From Baffinella frigidus (lineage: Eukaryota; Cryptophyceae; Cryptomonadales; Baffinellaceae): a DNA stretch of 14,381 nt. The stretch spans positions 1 to 14,381 of the forward strand of contig MU648365.1 in NCBI GenBank assembly GCA_026770585.1, given 5' to 3'. The notes beneath the pieces are model-generated. The model ran no database searches. It saw only the letters and a list, made by a program, of their open reading frames with translations, and had not been told where the DNA came from. Below are positions 1 to 6,601 of this stretch, in pieces; the first letter of the stretch is position 1; every line of letters begins with the position of its first letter. The translations under genes were made by a program, and so were the position numbers.

Positions 1-101
1 TCGGTGGGTTGATGTGTAGTCTCTGAAAACACCCCCGCTAAATGCAGCAAATACAACACGCAGTGCTCCCCCAGACCACGCGTCCGAGTCCTACGCCCCC
101 C

Positions 102-122
102 CTACGGTAGTCGGGACCGTAG
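102..122. repeat. Perfect 7-bp hairpin in the left non-coding stretch
   Basis: CTACGGT (102-108) and ACCGTAG (116-122) are exact reverse complements around a 7-nt loop. It is the only clear structure in positions 1-324, where I see no convincing coding frame on either strand: the edge frames close within a few codons. It could be a transcript-end structure or chance. No function is claimed. Confidence 0.4.
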
Positions 123-324
123 GCTTGACATAGACGAACTGCTGTAAACATAATACCCCACTACCGACCGGCTGACTAAGTTAACAACGTTTTAAGAATG
201 GGGAATGTAGACTCGGCAATAGGGTCGTTTTGGCACTGGTTTACTCGAATCTATGTAGTTTAATCGACTCTCTACACGCTAGAGTTGGCACACAAACTGA
301 GGCACGAAACAGACACGTGGCGGC

Positions 325-465
325 ATGAATGCAAGGGACATGGCTGAATTTGACGACTTCTCCCCGCCGTTTGGAACGCGCCAGTACGACCACGCCAAAT
401 TACACCGCAAGATGTTCCGCAAGGATGGCACAGAAAGCGCTGCCATCGACTTTCTAATCGGATAG
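325..465 (+). pseudogene. N-terminal segment of an unknown protein, closed by an in-frame TAG
   Basis: An ATG at 325 opens a 46-codon frame whose product looks like a genuine protein start: acidic and aromatic (an AEFDDFSPPFG stretch near residue 7), then basic. It ends at TAG 463-465. The same frame then runs on without another stop to 1086, so this segment and the next gene are probably one ancestral reading frame of 253 codons plus the TAG. Possible explanations are a nonsense mutation, read-through, a sequencing error, or an intron covering the TAG; the bases before it (TTCTAATCGGATAG) resemble a branch point and AG acceptor. I tested three GT donors between 325 and 465 against an acceptor at 465, and all break the downstream frame. 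It could also be a stand-alone 46-residue peptide. Confidence 0.45.
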
Positions 466-548
466 GGGGACGAAGACGCCTATTACTCCCGCTCCGACGC
501 GTGGAGCAACCGCGACCGCAACCCCCGGCTCCACAGAGAAACACGAAG

Positions 549-567
549 TGCTGCTGCTGCTGCTGCC
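549..567. repeat. GCT/CTG trinucleotide microsatellite
   Basis: About six GCT-type triplets lie just before the ATG at 568. In the reading frame that continues upstream they encode an Ala run, so the tract sits inside the presumed coding region rather than in a leader. Confidence 0.8.
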
Positions 568-1086
568 ATGCATGTCAGACCGACACGCCCGACCGCCACC
601 AAGCCGCTTGCAAACGCCAAGCCGCCGCTTGCAAACGCCAAGCCGCCGCTTGCAAACGCCAACTACGCATCCTACGAGCAGAAGCGCAAAATCTACGAAG
701 TGCATGTGGGGAAGTTGCGATTGTGCGAGACTAGTGCGAAGCGCAAAGCATCTAGGGAGATCCTGATGCGCTTCCGGATGCTCCGATGTGAGATCATGGA
801 CATTTCGGCGGTGGCATACCGGCAACACGAACCGGCCACCAAGGTATTTGCACACGGGCTTGCGAAGATCACGAAGCTGCTCCGTACAGGCGCTTACACC
901 GACGAAGGGGAATGGTTGATGCACGAACAGCTTTTCGACATAGCCGAGAAAATCTATATAGATGCGACATGTCCCCAGAACGGGAACAGCCTGTCAAAGC
1001 CGATGGTCGCGCTATACGCAGAGATCGCCAGGACGGCAAAGCAACTCTGCACCGAGGCGACGCGGGAGAACGAACATGTAGGATAG
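568..1086 (+). CDS. Unknown helical protein with KPPLANA repeats
   Basis: I do not recognise this 172-residue product. It starts with a low-complexity region that repeats K-P-P-L-A-N-A, encoded by a 21-nt tandem repeat. From about residue 31 comes a predicted mostly helical domain rich in Lys, Arg, Glu and Ala, ending in EHVG. The frame is open upstream of the first ATG (568) back to 466, where 34 further sensible codons include a run of Ala from a GCT microsatellite. Beyond that an in-frame TAG separates it from the ATG at 325. The natural start is therefore probably 325, and 568 is only the first ATG after the interruption. No AATAAA is seen close after the stop. Other frames here give Arg- or Cys-rich shadows. 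Confidence 0.55.
   Translation: MHVRPTRPTATKPLANAKPPLANAKPPLANANYASYEQKRKIYEVHVGKLRLCETSAKRKASREILMRFRMLRCEIMDISAVAYRQHEPATKVFAHGLAKITKLLRTGAYTDEGEWLMHEQLFDIAEKIYIDATCPQNGNSLSKPMVALYAEIARTAKQLCTEATRENEHVG
598..663. repeat. 21-nt tandem repeat, about three copies, coding
   Basis: Copies at 616-636 and 637-657 are identical 21-mers. An 18-nt first copy at 598-615 lacks one CCG, and a partial copy follows at 658-663. The unit encodes seven residues (A-K-P-P-L-A-N), so copy-number changes keep the frame. Confidence 0.85.
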
Positions 1087-1136
1087 CACCTGGGCGCGTC
1101 GTTTGGACAGGAGGGTATCGCGTGGGCGTGTTTTTG

Positions 1137-1146
1137 TATATAAAAG
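1137..1146 (+). promoter_or_regulatory. Strong TATA box (TATATAAAAG)
   Basis: TATATAAAAG is close to an ideal eukaryotic or viral TATA box. It lies 51 nt after the stop of the gene ending at 1086, and 22 and 34 nt before ATGs at 1159 and 1171. The next gene also has a TATA box 31 nt before its ATG, so the 34-nt spacing suggests that 1171 could be the real start of whatever is transcribed here. Confidence 0.55.
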
Positions 1147-1158
1147 AAGGCAAATTCC

Positions 1159-1443
1159 ATGTACAGCAACATGCAGAAACAGCCAACGCCCGAGCATGTA
1201 GCGCGGGCGGCAGCTGGTCGCAAATCTGGCCACACGTCCGTTTCCATTCGTAGTGCACGTGCAATTCAACGGTGCGGGACGTTGCCACGCAACTCGCTAT
1301 GCCCGGCTTCTCTGTGGGGCACGGTGAACTGGTACGTGTCTGGGTTGCATAGGGTATGCGAAGACAGATATCAACCAGATCCGTTCAGGACGCGTATAGA
1401 GAGCATGCGACATGGGAGATCCTCGCAAGTCCCCACCACCTAG
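1159..1443 (+). CDS. Doubtful small protein of up to 94 residues
   Basis: The frame opens at ATG 1159 (next in-frame ATG at 1171) and closes at 1443. The product is Arg/Ser-rich with no recognisable domain, signal peptide or membrane segment. The only argument for a gene is the excellent TATA box just upstream. Its end overlaps the region before the next gene's promoter (1483) but not its start. It could equally be a leader or a non-coding transcript. Confidence 0.3.
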   Translation: MYSNMQKQPTPEHVARAAAGRKSGHTSVSIRSARAIQRCGTLPRNSLCPASLWGTVNWYVSGLHRVCEDRYQPDPFRTRIESMRHGRSSQVPTT

Positions 1444-1482
1444 CGTGTCGGCATACGCCATCGTGTGTGCGCGGGCGTTGCA

Positions 1483-1488
1483 TATAAG
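1483..1488 (+). promoter_or_regulatory. TATA box of the first ankyrin gene
   Basis: CATATAAG places TATAAG 31 nt before ATG 1514, which implies a leader of only a few nucleotides. This decides the start: the frame is open back to about 1412, but those upstream codons would lie before the expected transcription start. Confidence 0.5.
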
Positions 1489-1513
1489 CAGCCCGCATGT
1501 GTGGTGGTACACA

Positions 1514-2044
1514 ATGGAACAGAATCCTGCCGTTTGGACAGCCGTCAAGCATGGCACCCTAGAGGACTTGAAGACACTGCTTGGTCATTCGACACCAGAA
1601 CAAGCTTCCGCGCCCGGTGGCCCGCATCTCACAAGTCCACTGCACGAGGCGGTGTCCATGCACGATCCCGACAGGGTAAATGCGCTGCGCAAGGCTCGTG
1701 TTTCTATGACATATGAACCTCCGTCGGGACCAGCAGGCGGGCTCTCTGCATGCAAATACTCGGCACTGTTCAAGAGGCAGAGCGAGGCTGCGGCTGCTAT
1801 CTGCAGGAATCTTGAGCAGGAGCGACTTTACGGGGAGCAATATGCCCAACAGCACGCAGAGGTCGCGCGCATGGCCGCAAACACGAGACTGCGTATTGAA
1901 GAGAAGGAACGACCGGACAAATGTATGGCGTTTGCAATGGGACACCATGACAGACTCGGCGGCGAATCACACGTTCGCCACATGCTGTCCAAAGATATGG
2001 TCAACATGGTCCTGGAGTTTATGTCAACGCCCCCTGCCACCTGA
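1514..2044 (+). CDS. Ankyrin-repeat-like protein, 176 residues
   Basis: Residues 5-20 (VWTAVKHGTLEDLKTLL) and about 38-58 (TSPLHEAVSMHDPDRVNAL) have the ankyrin helix-turn-helix pattern. A third weak unit (GLSACKYSALF, then a helix ending in AICRNLE) follows. A charged helix rich in Gln, Ala and Glu comes next, then a C-terminal motif F-A-M-G-x-H-x-R-L-G followed by a short helix L-x-x-D-x-x-x-M-V-L. A matching tail appears to begin in the second ankyrin protein at the right edge of the window. Ankyrin proteins of large protist viruses often end in an F-box-like helix used for host ubiquitin ligases; that role is an inference here. The start at 1514 rests on the TATA box; the frame itself continues upstream to about 1412. 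It converges on the minus-strand gene ending at 2090, with 45 nt between the stops. Confidence 0.7.
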   Translation: MEQNPAVWTAVKHGTLEDLKTLLGHSTPEQASAPGGPHLTSPLHEAVSMHDPDRVNALRKARVSMTYEPPSGPAGGLSACKYSALFKRQSEAAAAICRNLEQERLYGEQYAQQHAEVARMAANTRLRIEEKERPDKCMAFAMGHHDRLGGESHVRHMLSKDMVNMVLEFMSTPPAT

Positions 2045-2089
2045 AAGAGATAGTGCTAAGGCGGTGGTACACGTTCCTACACAAACGCC

Positions 2090-2713
2090 CTACAGGCCAC
2101 CCCGATCCCTGCTGTAGTAACGGTGTGCTGCAGCACTAGCTTCTGCGAGTTCGTGCACACGTACATCGTCATCCAAGGGTTGCTGGTGCGATGTAGTACG
2201 GGCTACCTGCTGCGCCGGTATTTCACACCCGTCACGGTCACGAAGGAAGAGTCTGTCCATGCCCCCTTGTGGTGCATTATCCATGCCGCCGCCGCCGCCG
2301 CCGCCGCCACCTCCATGTCGAGGTGTCCAATCGTACGCATCGTGTCCTTCGCGCGCTGCACCATATCCTCGCACACGCACGGGTGTATCATATCCCATGG
2401 GCGCTGGTGCAGCGTATCCTGCATACGGTGATTCTTGTAGATACCGCTTAGGTTGTCTGTATCCACCAAGATCAAGGCCCTTCATGATATCTTCTATAGC
2501 CTCGTTTCGGCTGCACTCTGACGGTTCGGCTAACTCGCGCTTATTGCGTTTCACTGGAACACGAACCCCGTTCGTCGAATGGCGTTCCCGTTGCTCAGCT
2601 GCAGCCCGGCAGAAGTCACGTTGTGTCAGAGAGACGGGGCGTGCCGCAGAACGCCCGCGCGCACCGGCCTCGAATCCACCGGCCCCAAACCTACCAGCAT
2701 CGCTCATGTCCAT
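2090..2713 (-). CDS. Gly/Arg/Tyr-rich protein of unknown function, 207 residues
   Basis: I do not recognise this protein. It has a Gly/Ala/Arg-rich start, a Lys/Arg/Glu segment (about residues 50-85) with one likely helix, and a Tyr/Pro/Gly-rich middle. A run of ten Gly at about residue 135 is encoded by a GCC-type microsatellite, and an acidic then Arg/Tyr-rich tail follows. There is no signal peptide or membrane segment. I chose ATG 2713-2711; the frame extends eight codons further to a GTG, but the next base context (MDMSDAG) and the TATA-like box at 2750-2756 favour this ATG. The opposite strand of the microsatellite gives a poly-Pro frame, which I judge a shadow. It looks mostly disordered and could be structural or nucleic-acid binding, with no direct evidence for either. 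Confidence 0.55.
   Translation of the reverse strand: MDMSDAGRFGAGGFEAGARGRSAARPVSLTQRDFCRAAAEQRERHSTNGVRVPVKRNKRELAEPSECSRNEAIEDIMKGLDLGGYRQPKRYLQESPYAGYAAPAPMGYDTPVRVRGYGAAREGHDAYDWTPRHGGGGGGGGGGMDNAPQGGMDRLFLRDRDGCEIPAQQVARTTSHQQPLDDDVRVHELAEASAAAHRYYSRDRGGL
2285..2309. repeat. GCC trinucleotide microsatellite
   Basis: About eight GCC triplets on the plus strand encode the poly-Gly run of the minus-strand protein. Confidence 0.85.
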
Positions 2714-2749
2714 GATATCGATATCGGTCGCTGGCACATGATATCGGTC

Positions 2750-2756
2750 TTAAATA
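2750..2756 (-). promoter_or_regulatory. TATA-like box (TATTTAA) of the Gly/Arg/Tyr-rich gene
   Basis: On the minus strand TTTATTTAAGACC lies about 40 nt before ATG 2713. The same bases on the plus strand contain AATAAA (2753-2758). A short upstream ORF (ATG at 2739, stop overlapping the main start region) lies between the box and the chosen start. The intervening sequence is itself a direct repeat of a GACCGATATC...ATG block. Confidence 0.35.
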
Positions 2757-2784
2757 AAGACTGTGGACAATGGATATACACGAA

Positions 2785-2833
2785 ACACATGGACGAGCAA
2801 GAGAGAGCTAACACATGGACGAGCAAGAGAGAG
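2785..2833. repeat. Two-copy 26-nt direct repeat
   Basis: A 23-nt match is found at 2785-2807 and again at 2811-2833, followed by a GA-rich tract. It lies in the 2714-3132 spacer, where I see no believable gene. That spacer also holds an AATAAA at 2876-2881 (+), an ACC microsatellite and the 15/17-nt array. Confidence 0.8.
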
Positions 2834-2875
2834 AGAGAATTCTAGGGGGTGGTACAGACACATGCTTCAGTGCTC

Positions 2876-2881
2876 AATAAA
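2876..2881 (+). terminator. Possible polyadenylation signal AATAAA (+)
   Basis: AATAAA lies in the spacer with no plus-strand gene ending just before it; the nearest plus-strand stop is at 2044. It may be chance, or may mark an unrecognised plus-strand transcript. Confidence 0.2.
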
Positions 2882-2924
2882 CACACATACGCAAACACAC
2901 ACGGACTCGTTTGTTTACTGCAGT

Positions 2925-2964
2925 ACCACCACCACCACCACCACCACCACCACCACCACCACCA
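2925..2964. repeat. ACC trinucleotide microsatellite, about 13 units
   Basis: An uninterrupted ACC tract. Its frames give poly-His, poly-Thr or poly-Trp depending on strand and register, which explains the apparent ORFs over it. I do not call them genes. Confidence 0.9.
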
Positions 2965-3010
2965 CGCCCCCCTCCCCCACTTGTGGCGGCCTCTTGAGAG
3001 GCGCGCGGGT

Positions 3011-3138
3011 CTCTTCGACACGGGCCTCTTCGACACGGGCCTCTTCGACACAGAGACCTCTTCGACACAGAGACCTCTTGGACACAGAGACCTCTTCGAC
3101 ACAGAGACCTCTTCCACTTAGACCTCTTCCACTTAGAC
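3011..3138. repeat. Mixed 15-nt/17-nt tandem array overlapping the end of the DUF2828 gene
   Basis: Eight units: two 15-mers (3011-3025, 3026-3040), four 17-mers (3041-3057, 3058-3074, 3075-3091, 3092-3108; the third has one change), and two 15-mers of another type (3109-3123, 3124-3138). All begin CTCTT. The last unit contains the stop codon (TAA, 3135-3133 on the minus strand) of the DUF2828 gene, so the array appears to have grown out of the 3' end of that gene. It is not a CRISPR: the units abut without spacers. Confidence 0.85.
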
Positions 3139-3441
3139 CTCCTCTACCACCACACGCAGGTTCGCATATGCGGGCAGGTCTACAATGGCTGCTAGCTGCG
3201 CAGACGGCGTGAACTCCTCCAGGTTGCCAGACAGGAACGACTTGAGCAACCCCGCAGAGAACCCCGAGAGCAGTGTAACACCACGTGAATCTTTCGATTT
3301 GACCGGCACAGATCCCGAGCTCCGCAGATTCCAGAAACAGATTGGGACTGCTTCCGGAAACCCGGCTTTTTTGAACATCTGGACGATGTTCTCGTAGGTG
3401 GTCGCCCACGCAACGTTGCCTTGGAAGGAATCGTCGAATTC
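3133..3441 (-). CDS. DUF2828/vWA protein, exon 2 (C-terminal 102 residues)
   Basis: This frame supplies the missing end of the protein encoded at 5615-3597. It opens after a TAA at 3526-3528 and contains FDDSFQGNVAW, then TTYENI, then a CFWNLRSS motif, then a VTLLSGFSAGLLKSF motif. These are the hallmark C-terminal blocks of DUF2828 proteins (the W-x-T-x-Y-E, F-W-N-L-R and SGFS-x-x-L-L-K patterns). Splicing at CAG|GAA (3442/3441) joins it in frame directly after the FSDM motif that ends exon 1. An internal ATG at 3378 exists, but the conserved residues before it argue that this is an exon and not a separate gene. The last codons fall in the 15-nt repeat array. Confidence 0.85.
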   Translation of the reverse strand, partial: EFDDSFQGNVAWATTYENIVQMFKKAGFPEAVPICFWNLRSSGSVPVKSKDSRGVTLLSGFSAGLLKSFLSGNLEEFTPSAQLAAIVDLPAYANLRVVVEEV

Positions 3442-3596
3442 CTGTAGTTTAGGGGGTGCGATGTCTTCAGTGGATGGTCCAAATACATAGCCGGTGGTGA
3501 CATAACTAGCACAAATCCACGGGGTTTAGAAGCGGTTGTATGCAAGCGGGTCTATGCGTGGAGGGGAGGGGGGCGTGTCGGTGTGGGGGTTGGTAC
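3442..3596 (-). other. GT-AG spliceosomal-type intron, 155 nt
   Basis: On the minus strand the donor is ATG|GTACCA (GT at 3596-3595). The acceptor is ACTACAG|GAATTC (AG at 3443-3442), preceded by a branch-point-like CCTAAAC about 8 nt upstream. Reading through the donor gives a Pro/Thr-rich tail and a stop at 3552. Removing the 155 nt restores the DUF2828 protein without a gap. 155 is not a multiple of three, so retention shifts the frame and truncates the product after the third metal-site motif. Confidence 0.8.
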
Positions 3597-5615
3597 CATG
3601 TCACTGAACACAACAAGCTTCTGCTTCGCCATTGCTGCAGCTGTCGTGCCAGTCTCGAGCGCGTGCTTGAGGAAGAGTTCCATCGTCAACTCGAAGTTGG
3701 TGGTCCCCCCCCACGACATCCCACGAGTTTTCCCCACGAGCTCACCGAGGTTCGCAAGCTCACCAACCGGCGGGGGGGTGTCTGGCGCAACAGTAACGAG
3801 CTTCGGAACTGAGTCGAACGTAAACATCCGACCATGCCACCCCGACTCGACAGTGTTCACTTCGGCTAAGATGAGGCTCAAAGCAATTGCGACCTCCATC
3901 GGAGTTCCGGCCATGCTCCCCGAAACATCACAGACAGGTACCCATCCACCAACACCCCCGCCCCCCGCAGCCGCAGCCTCTTTGCACGACTTGACAATCC
4001 CATACCACTGCAGATTGGCCTGTTTGTTGGCCGTTGTTACGACGTCAAGTTCCGCAGCTTCTTGGTCGGAAGGATGCGCGAGCCCCTTCAGGAACTCCAT
4101 TCGGCCAAACGACGTCTCGCCCTCGGACGTTACTTCGTGTGGAAGCAGAACGCCCGTGGCAATCGTCGGCACCTTGACATCCGGGGTTTCGTCGGGCAGC
4201 TCGGTATCGTCACCACTGGCTGCCGCTGCGGCCGCGGCTGCGGCTGCGGCTGCATATGCCGCGTCGAGGAAGGCGTTGTAGTTGTCCTTGTCGTGTTTCA
4301 GGAAAGTTTTCACACCGAAGAGAAGCCTGCAGCGAGACGACATTCGCTGGTAATCCACGCTGCCGAACTCGTCCTTTCCGACGAAATGTTCCGGAATTTT
4401 CGCAGCGAGGCGGAGGGGGGAAAGCACGTTTTTCGACGAGTAGGCGACGCGACGTGCATGGATGGCCTCCTTTTCCGTGAGACCCTGCCACCAGGCTTCT
4501 GCGAGTTCCCCCACGAGGACCTGTTTTGCGATCGCGTCGACGAGGGTCGGTAGTGCCTTGTCATGCAGCCCGTCAACCGAAGGGGCCCACTTTGCATACA
4601 GACCCCCGACAGAACCCAGGGGGTTGACGCGGACAGTCTCGAGCTCGGCCGTCAACCCATCCGCGAAGATCTGCACAACCGAGTCGAACAGCTGTTGCAC
4701 ATAGCCTCCCCCGGTTGCAGTACCGTCCGTGGCCAGCAACCCGTTTCTCGCATCACGCATTTTTTGGCGGTGGTCGATACGCTGTCTCTTGGACGCGAGA
4801 ACGTATACCTCTTCGCGTACCTGGACAAACGCACGCCACTGCAGCTCCACCTCGGACGTGACCCATTCGATCTTGGGAGCCTTGCGCACCGGGGTCGCCC
4901 CCCTTGCCAACGTAGCGTCGACCATGGGGGTGTCATCGTCCGTTGAAGCGTCGCCCGCAGCTGCAGTCTCGGCCATGGGGACGTCGTGCACCGATGCAGC
5001 CTCGGCCATGAGAGTATCCTGGGATGAATACTCGATCGCCACACTGTCGGTGGCAGAGGCAGGATCGACATTGTTGACCAGAATTCCATCGCATATGAGC
5101 AGCTCCTTGAGTGGCGTCGAGAGGGTGGCGGCAAAGGCTTCTTTGAGCGCCAAACGCCGCGCATGGCGACCCGAGCGGTTCTTGCGCTTGCCGGCCTTAG
5201 TCCGGATCGCGGCTTTGTGGGCGTAGGCTTCTTCCAAACTGCCGAGGGACTTGTCGAGGGAGCAAGGATCGTCCTCTGTGCGGCCGTGCATCACAAAGAC
5301 GAGGATGGCGAGAAGATCCTTGAGACAGGTGTGTTCGGGGATGGCGCGAATGTTGAACAAGAGAGTCGCGGGGCTCTTGTGCCACAGCCACACGAGACTG
5401 CGGTAGAAATTGCCGCGGTCCAACTTACCACCCTCGCGAACGTTCCCCGTCTGGAAGATGAGCCGCAGGGCGGTCGTCGGGTCCTCCTGCCATGCCGCCT
5501 CGAGTAGCACAACCAGGGCTGAAGGGTCGATGTCCGGGACGACGGAGAAGAACAAGTCGAGTGCAGCGAAATCTGTCTTGGCGTACGCGAGGCTGCCGTT
5601 CTCACCGATTACCAT
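3597..5615 (-). CDS. DUF2828 / von Willebrand A domain protein, exon 1 (673 codons)
   Basis: DUF2828 proteins occur in plants, fungi, protists and giant viruses such as mimivirus. They resemble Ro60/TROVE proteins in having a helical repeat domain followed by a vWA domain; their role is unknown. Residues 4-100 carry the family start (GENGSLAY, then LDLFFSVVPD, then a helical region with DRGNFYRSLVWLW). Residues about 200-245 are a low-complexity insert with repeated PMAET/PMVDAT-type motifs, and residues 454-466 are a poly-Ala run from a GC-rich microsatellite. The vWA metal site is visible: D563-x-S565-x-S567, T638/T639 in GGTTN, and D672 in VFSDM. With exon 2 the protein is 775 residues, near the family's size. 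The ATG at 5615 fits the family's beginning, but the frame is open and protein-like back to 5702 without an ATG, so an upstream exon is possible. Divergent from the gene at 6049. Confidence 0.85.
4219..4255. repeat. GC-rich Ala-coding microsatellite
   Basis: Imperfect GCC/GCT/GCG triplets on the plus strand encode the poly-Ala run at residues 454-466 of the minus-strand DUF2828 protein. They lie in a linker between the helical part and the vWA domain. Confidence 0.75.
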
Positions 5616-5949
5616 ACCCGCAGGCGCCTCTGCGACATGGGAGACTGCGGCCTCATGTTCGGTGACTTCGATGCTGGTGGACTCGAGCCACCAGCACCGA
5701 GCCTATCGGGTGGTGTGCCCAAGCGCGTGTCACACATGTGGGCTACTGATGTGCTGTGCATACGGCACAGATTCCCGGGGCTTGAAGGCATCGTACGGGA
5801 AACAACACGTATTGCCGAACGGGGTGGTCGTTTCAGCTGACACACAACGCGTTGTTATAGTTTAGACCAACAGGGTGTCAATTGTGTTCTAAAAATACCA
5901 CACGCCACCGCAGTTGACTTGCGTTGAATGCAACGGTGTTGGTTGGCCC

Positions 5950-6016
5950 AGAGTCCGGGGACTAACAACCCCCACTTCCAGGGTCTGGGGGCTAACAGTC
6001 CCCCACTTTCAGGGTT
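5950..6016. repeat. Tandem repeat of 30/31 nt, each copy a GGGG...CCCC hairpin
   Basis: Copy 1 is 5950-5979, copy 2 is 5980-6010, and a third start is at 6011-6016. Each copy contains GGGG(G)-CTAACA-CCCCC, able to form a short stem-loop, followed by CACTTYC and AG. Every copy therefore also looks like a branch point (CTAAC) plus 3' splice site. It lies in the 5616-6048 spacer between divergent genes, where I see no complete gene. A frame spans the repeat in phase with the gene at 6049 but has no ATG in that phase upstream of it. Confidence 0.75.
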
Positions 6017-6048
6017 CTAAATCATCTCCACCGAAGACAATCCGTGAC

Positions 6049-6351
6049 ATGAAAATGCGCACAAAAACGTTCAAACAGGCGGAGCACTACCTCAACGTAA
6101 CGATGCATGTGGCGTTTCGGGACAAGGACAAAGCGACTGCTTTGAAGATGCTTCGCGCCCAGAAGAAGATTGCAGAGGATTTGGAAGGTCGGGCACGGAG
6201 AGGTGTGATACGTCGCAAGAAGCGATATGCCGGCAAGTATTCCCCATCAACGTTCCAGACAGAGTCTGCCCAGATCGAGAGCATGTACTGGTACAGACGA
6301 CACATTGGGAAGCTCGACGACAAAATGCACCAAGTCAAGACGCGTACCTAG
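6049..6351 (+). CDS. Small basic helical protein, 100 residues, unknown
   Basis: I do not recognise this protein. It is rich in Lys and Arg (RARRGVIRRKKRYAGKY near residue 55-70), with two helical stretches on either side and an aromatic SMYWYRRHIGKL near the end. The charge suggests nucleic-acid binding, which is inference only. I chose ATG 6049; a second in-frame ATG is at 6055. The frame is open further upstream to a TTG at 5914, but that part runs through the duplicated hairpin and looks non-coding unless it is a spliced exon. A polyadenylation signal lies at 6540-6545 after a long GT tract. It converges on the membrane protein gene ending at 6602. Confidence 0.6.
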   Translation: MKMRTKTFKQAEHYLNVTMHVAFRDKDKATALKMLRAQKKIAEDLEGRARRGVIRRKKRYAGKYSPSTFQTESAQIESMYWYRRHIGKLDDKMHQVKTRT

Positions 6352-6367
6352 TCGATAGGTGGGGCCC

Positions 6368-6382
6368 TGTGTGCGTGTATGT

Positions 6383-6426
<44 letters not shown>

Positions 6427-6510
6427 ATGTGTGTGTGTGTGTGTATGTATATGTGCATGTGCATGTGCATGTGAGCCAGTGGCGGGCGTGTGTGTGTATG
6501 TATGTGGACC
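6368..6510. repeat. Long GT microsatellite with TGCATG interruptions
   Basis: A mostly pure GT run at about 6385-6420 continues as GTGTAT and then (GTGCAT)n variants to about 6472, with a further GT patch at 6488-6505. It sits in the 3' flank of the gene ending at 6351. The ORFs across it, with Val/Cys or Thr/His repeats, are artefacts. Confidence 0.9.
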
Positions 6511-6539
6511 AGTGGGTGCATGTGTACACGCGAGTCATC

Positions 6540-6545
6540 AATAAA
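6540..6545 (+). terminator. Polyadenylation signal AATAAA (+)
   Basis: CATCAATAAACGG lies 190 nt after the stop at 6351 and is the first AATAAA on that strand. It falls before the convergent gene's end at 6602, so it is well placed to end the transcript of the small basic protein gene. Confidence 0.45.
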
Positions 6546-6601
6546 CGGTGCTCTGATGTCGGTGTCCGTTTGTATTGTATGATGATTGGTCTCGGTACAG
6601 T

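Noticed and set aside
384-465. Intron with donor CCA|GTACGA and acceptor ATAG in the first gene
   Set aside because: The donor and acceptor look attractive, but the 82-nt length puts exon 2 out of phase with the downstream reading frame; donors at 369 and 414 fail in the same way.
2259-2741. Plus-strand frame with a poly-Pro run opposite the Gly/Arg/Tyr-rich gene
   Set aside because: It is the antisense of the GCC microsatellite and its surroundings. The minus-strand frame has a TATA-like box and a better start, although neither has a recognisable domain, so this remains a judgement.
3011-3138. CRISPR-like short repeat array
   Set aside because: Units of 15 and 17 nt abut without spacers; it is a simple tandem repeat. 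The 84-nt periodicity at 11294-12542 is a coding finger array, also not a CRISPR.
2763-3212. Several overlapping frames on both strands over the spacer (His, Thr, Trp or Ser-Lys-Arg repeats)
   Set aside because: They are products of the ACC microsatellite and the 15/17-nt array with no other protein-like content.
3583-4281. Long plus-strand frame with a hydrophobic start
   Set aside because: It is antisense to the well-supported DUF2828 vWA coding region and carries Ser/Thr/Pro-rich shadow composition.
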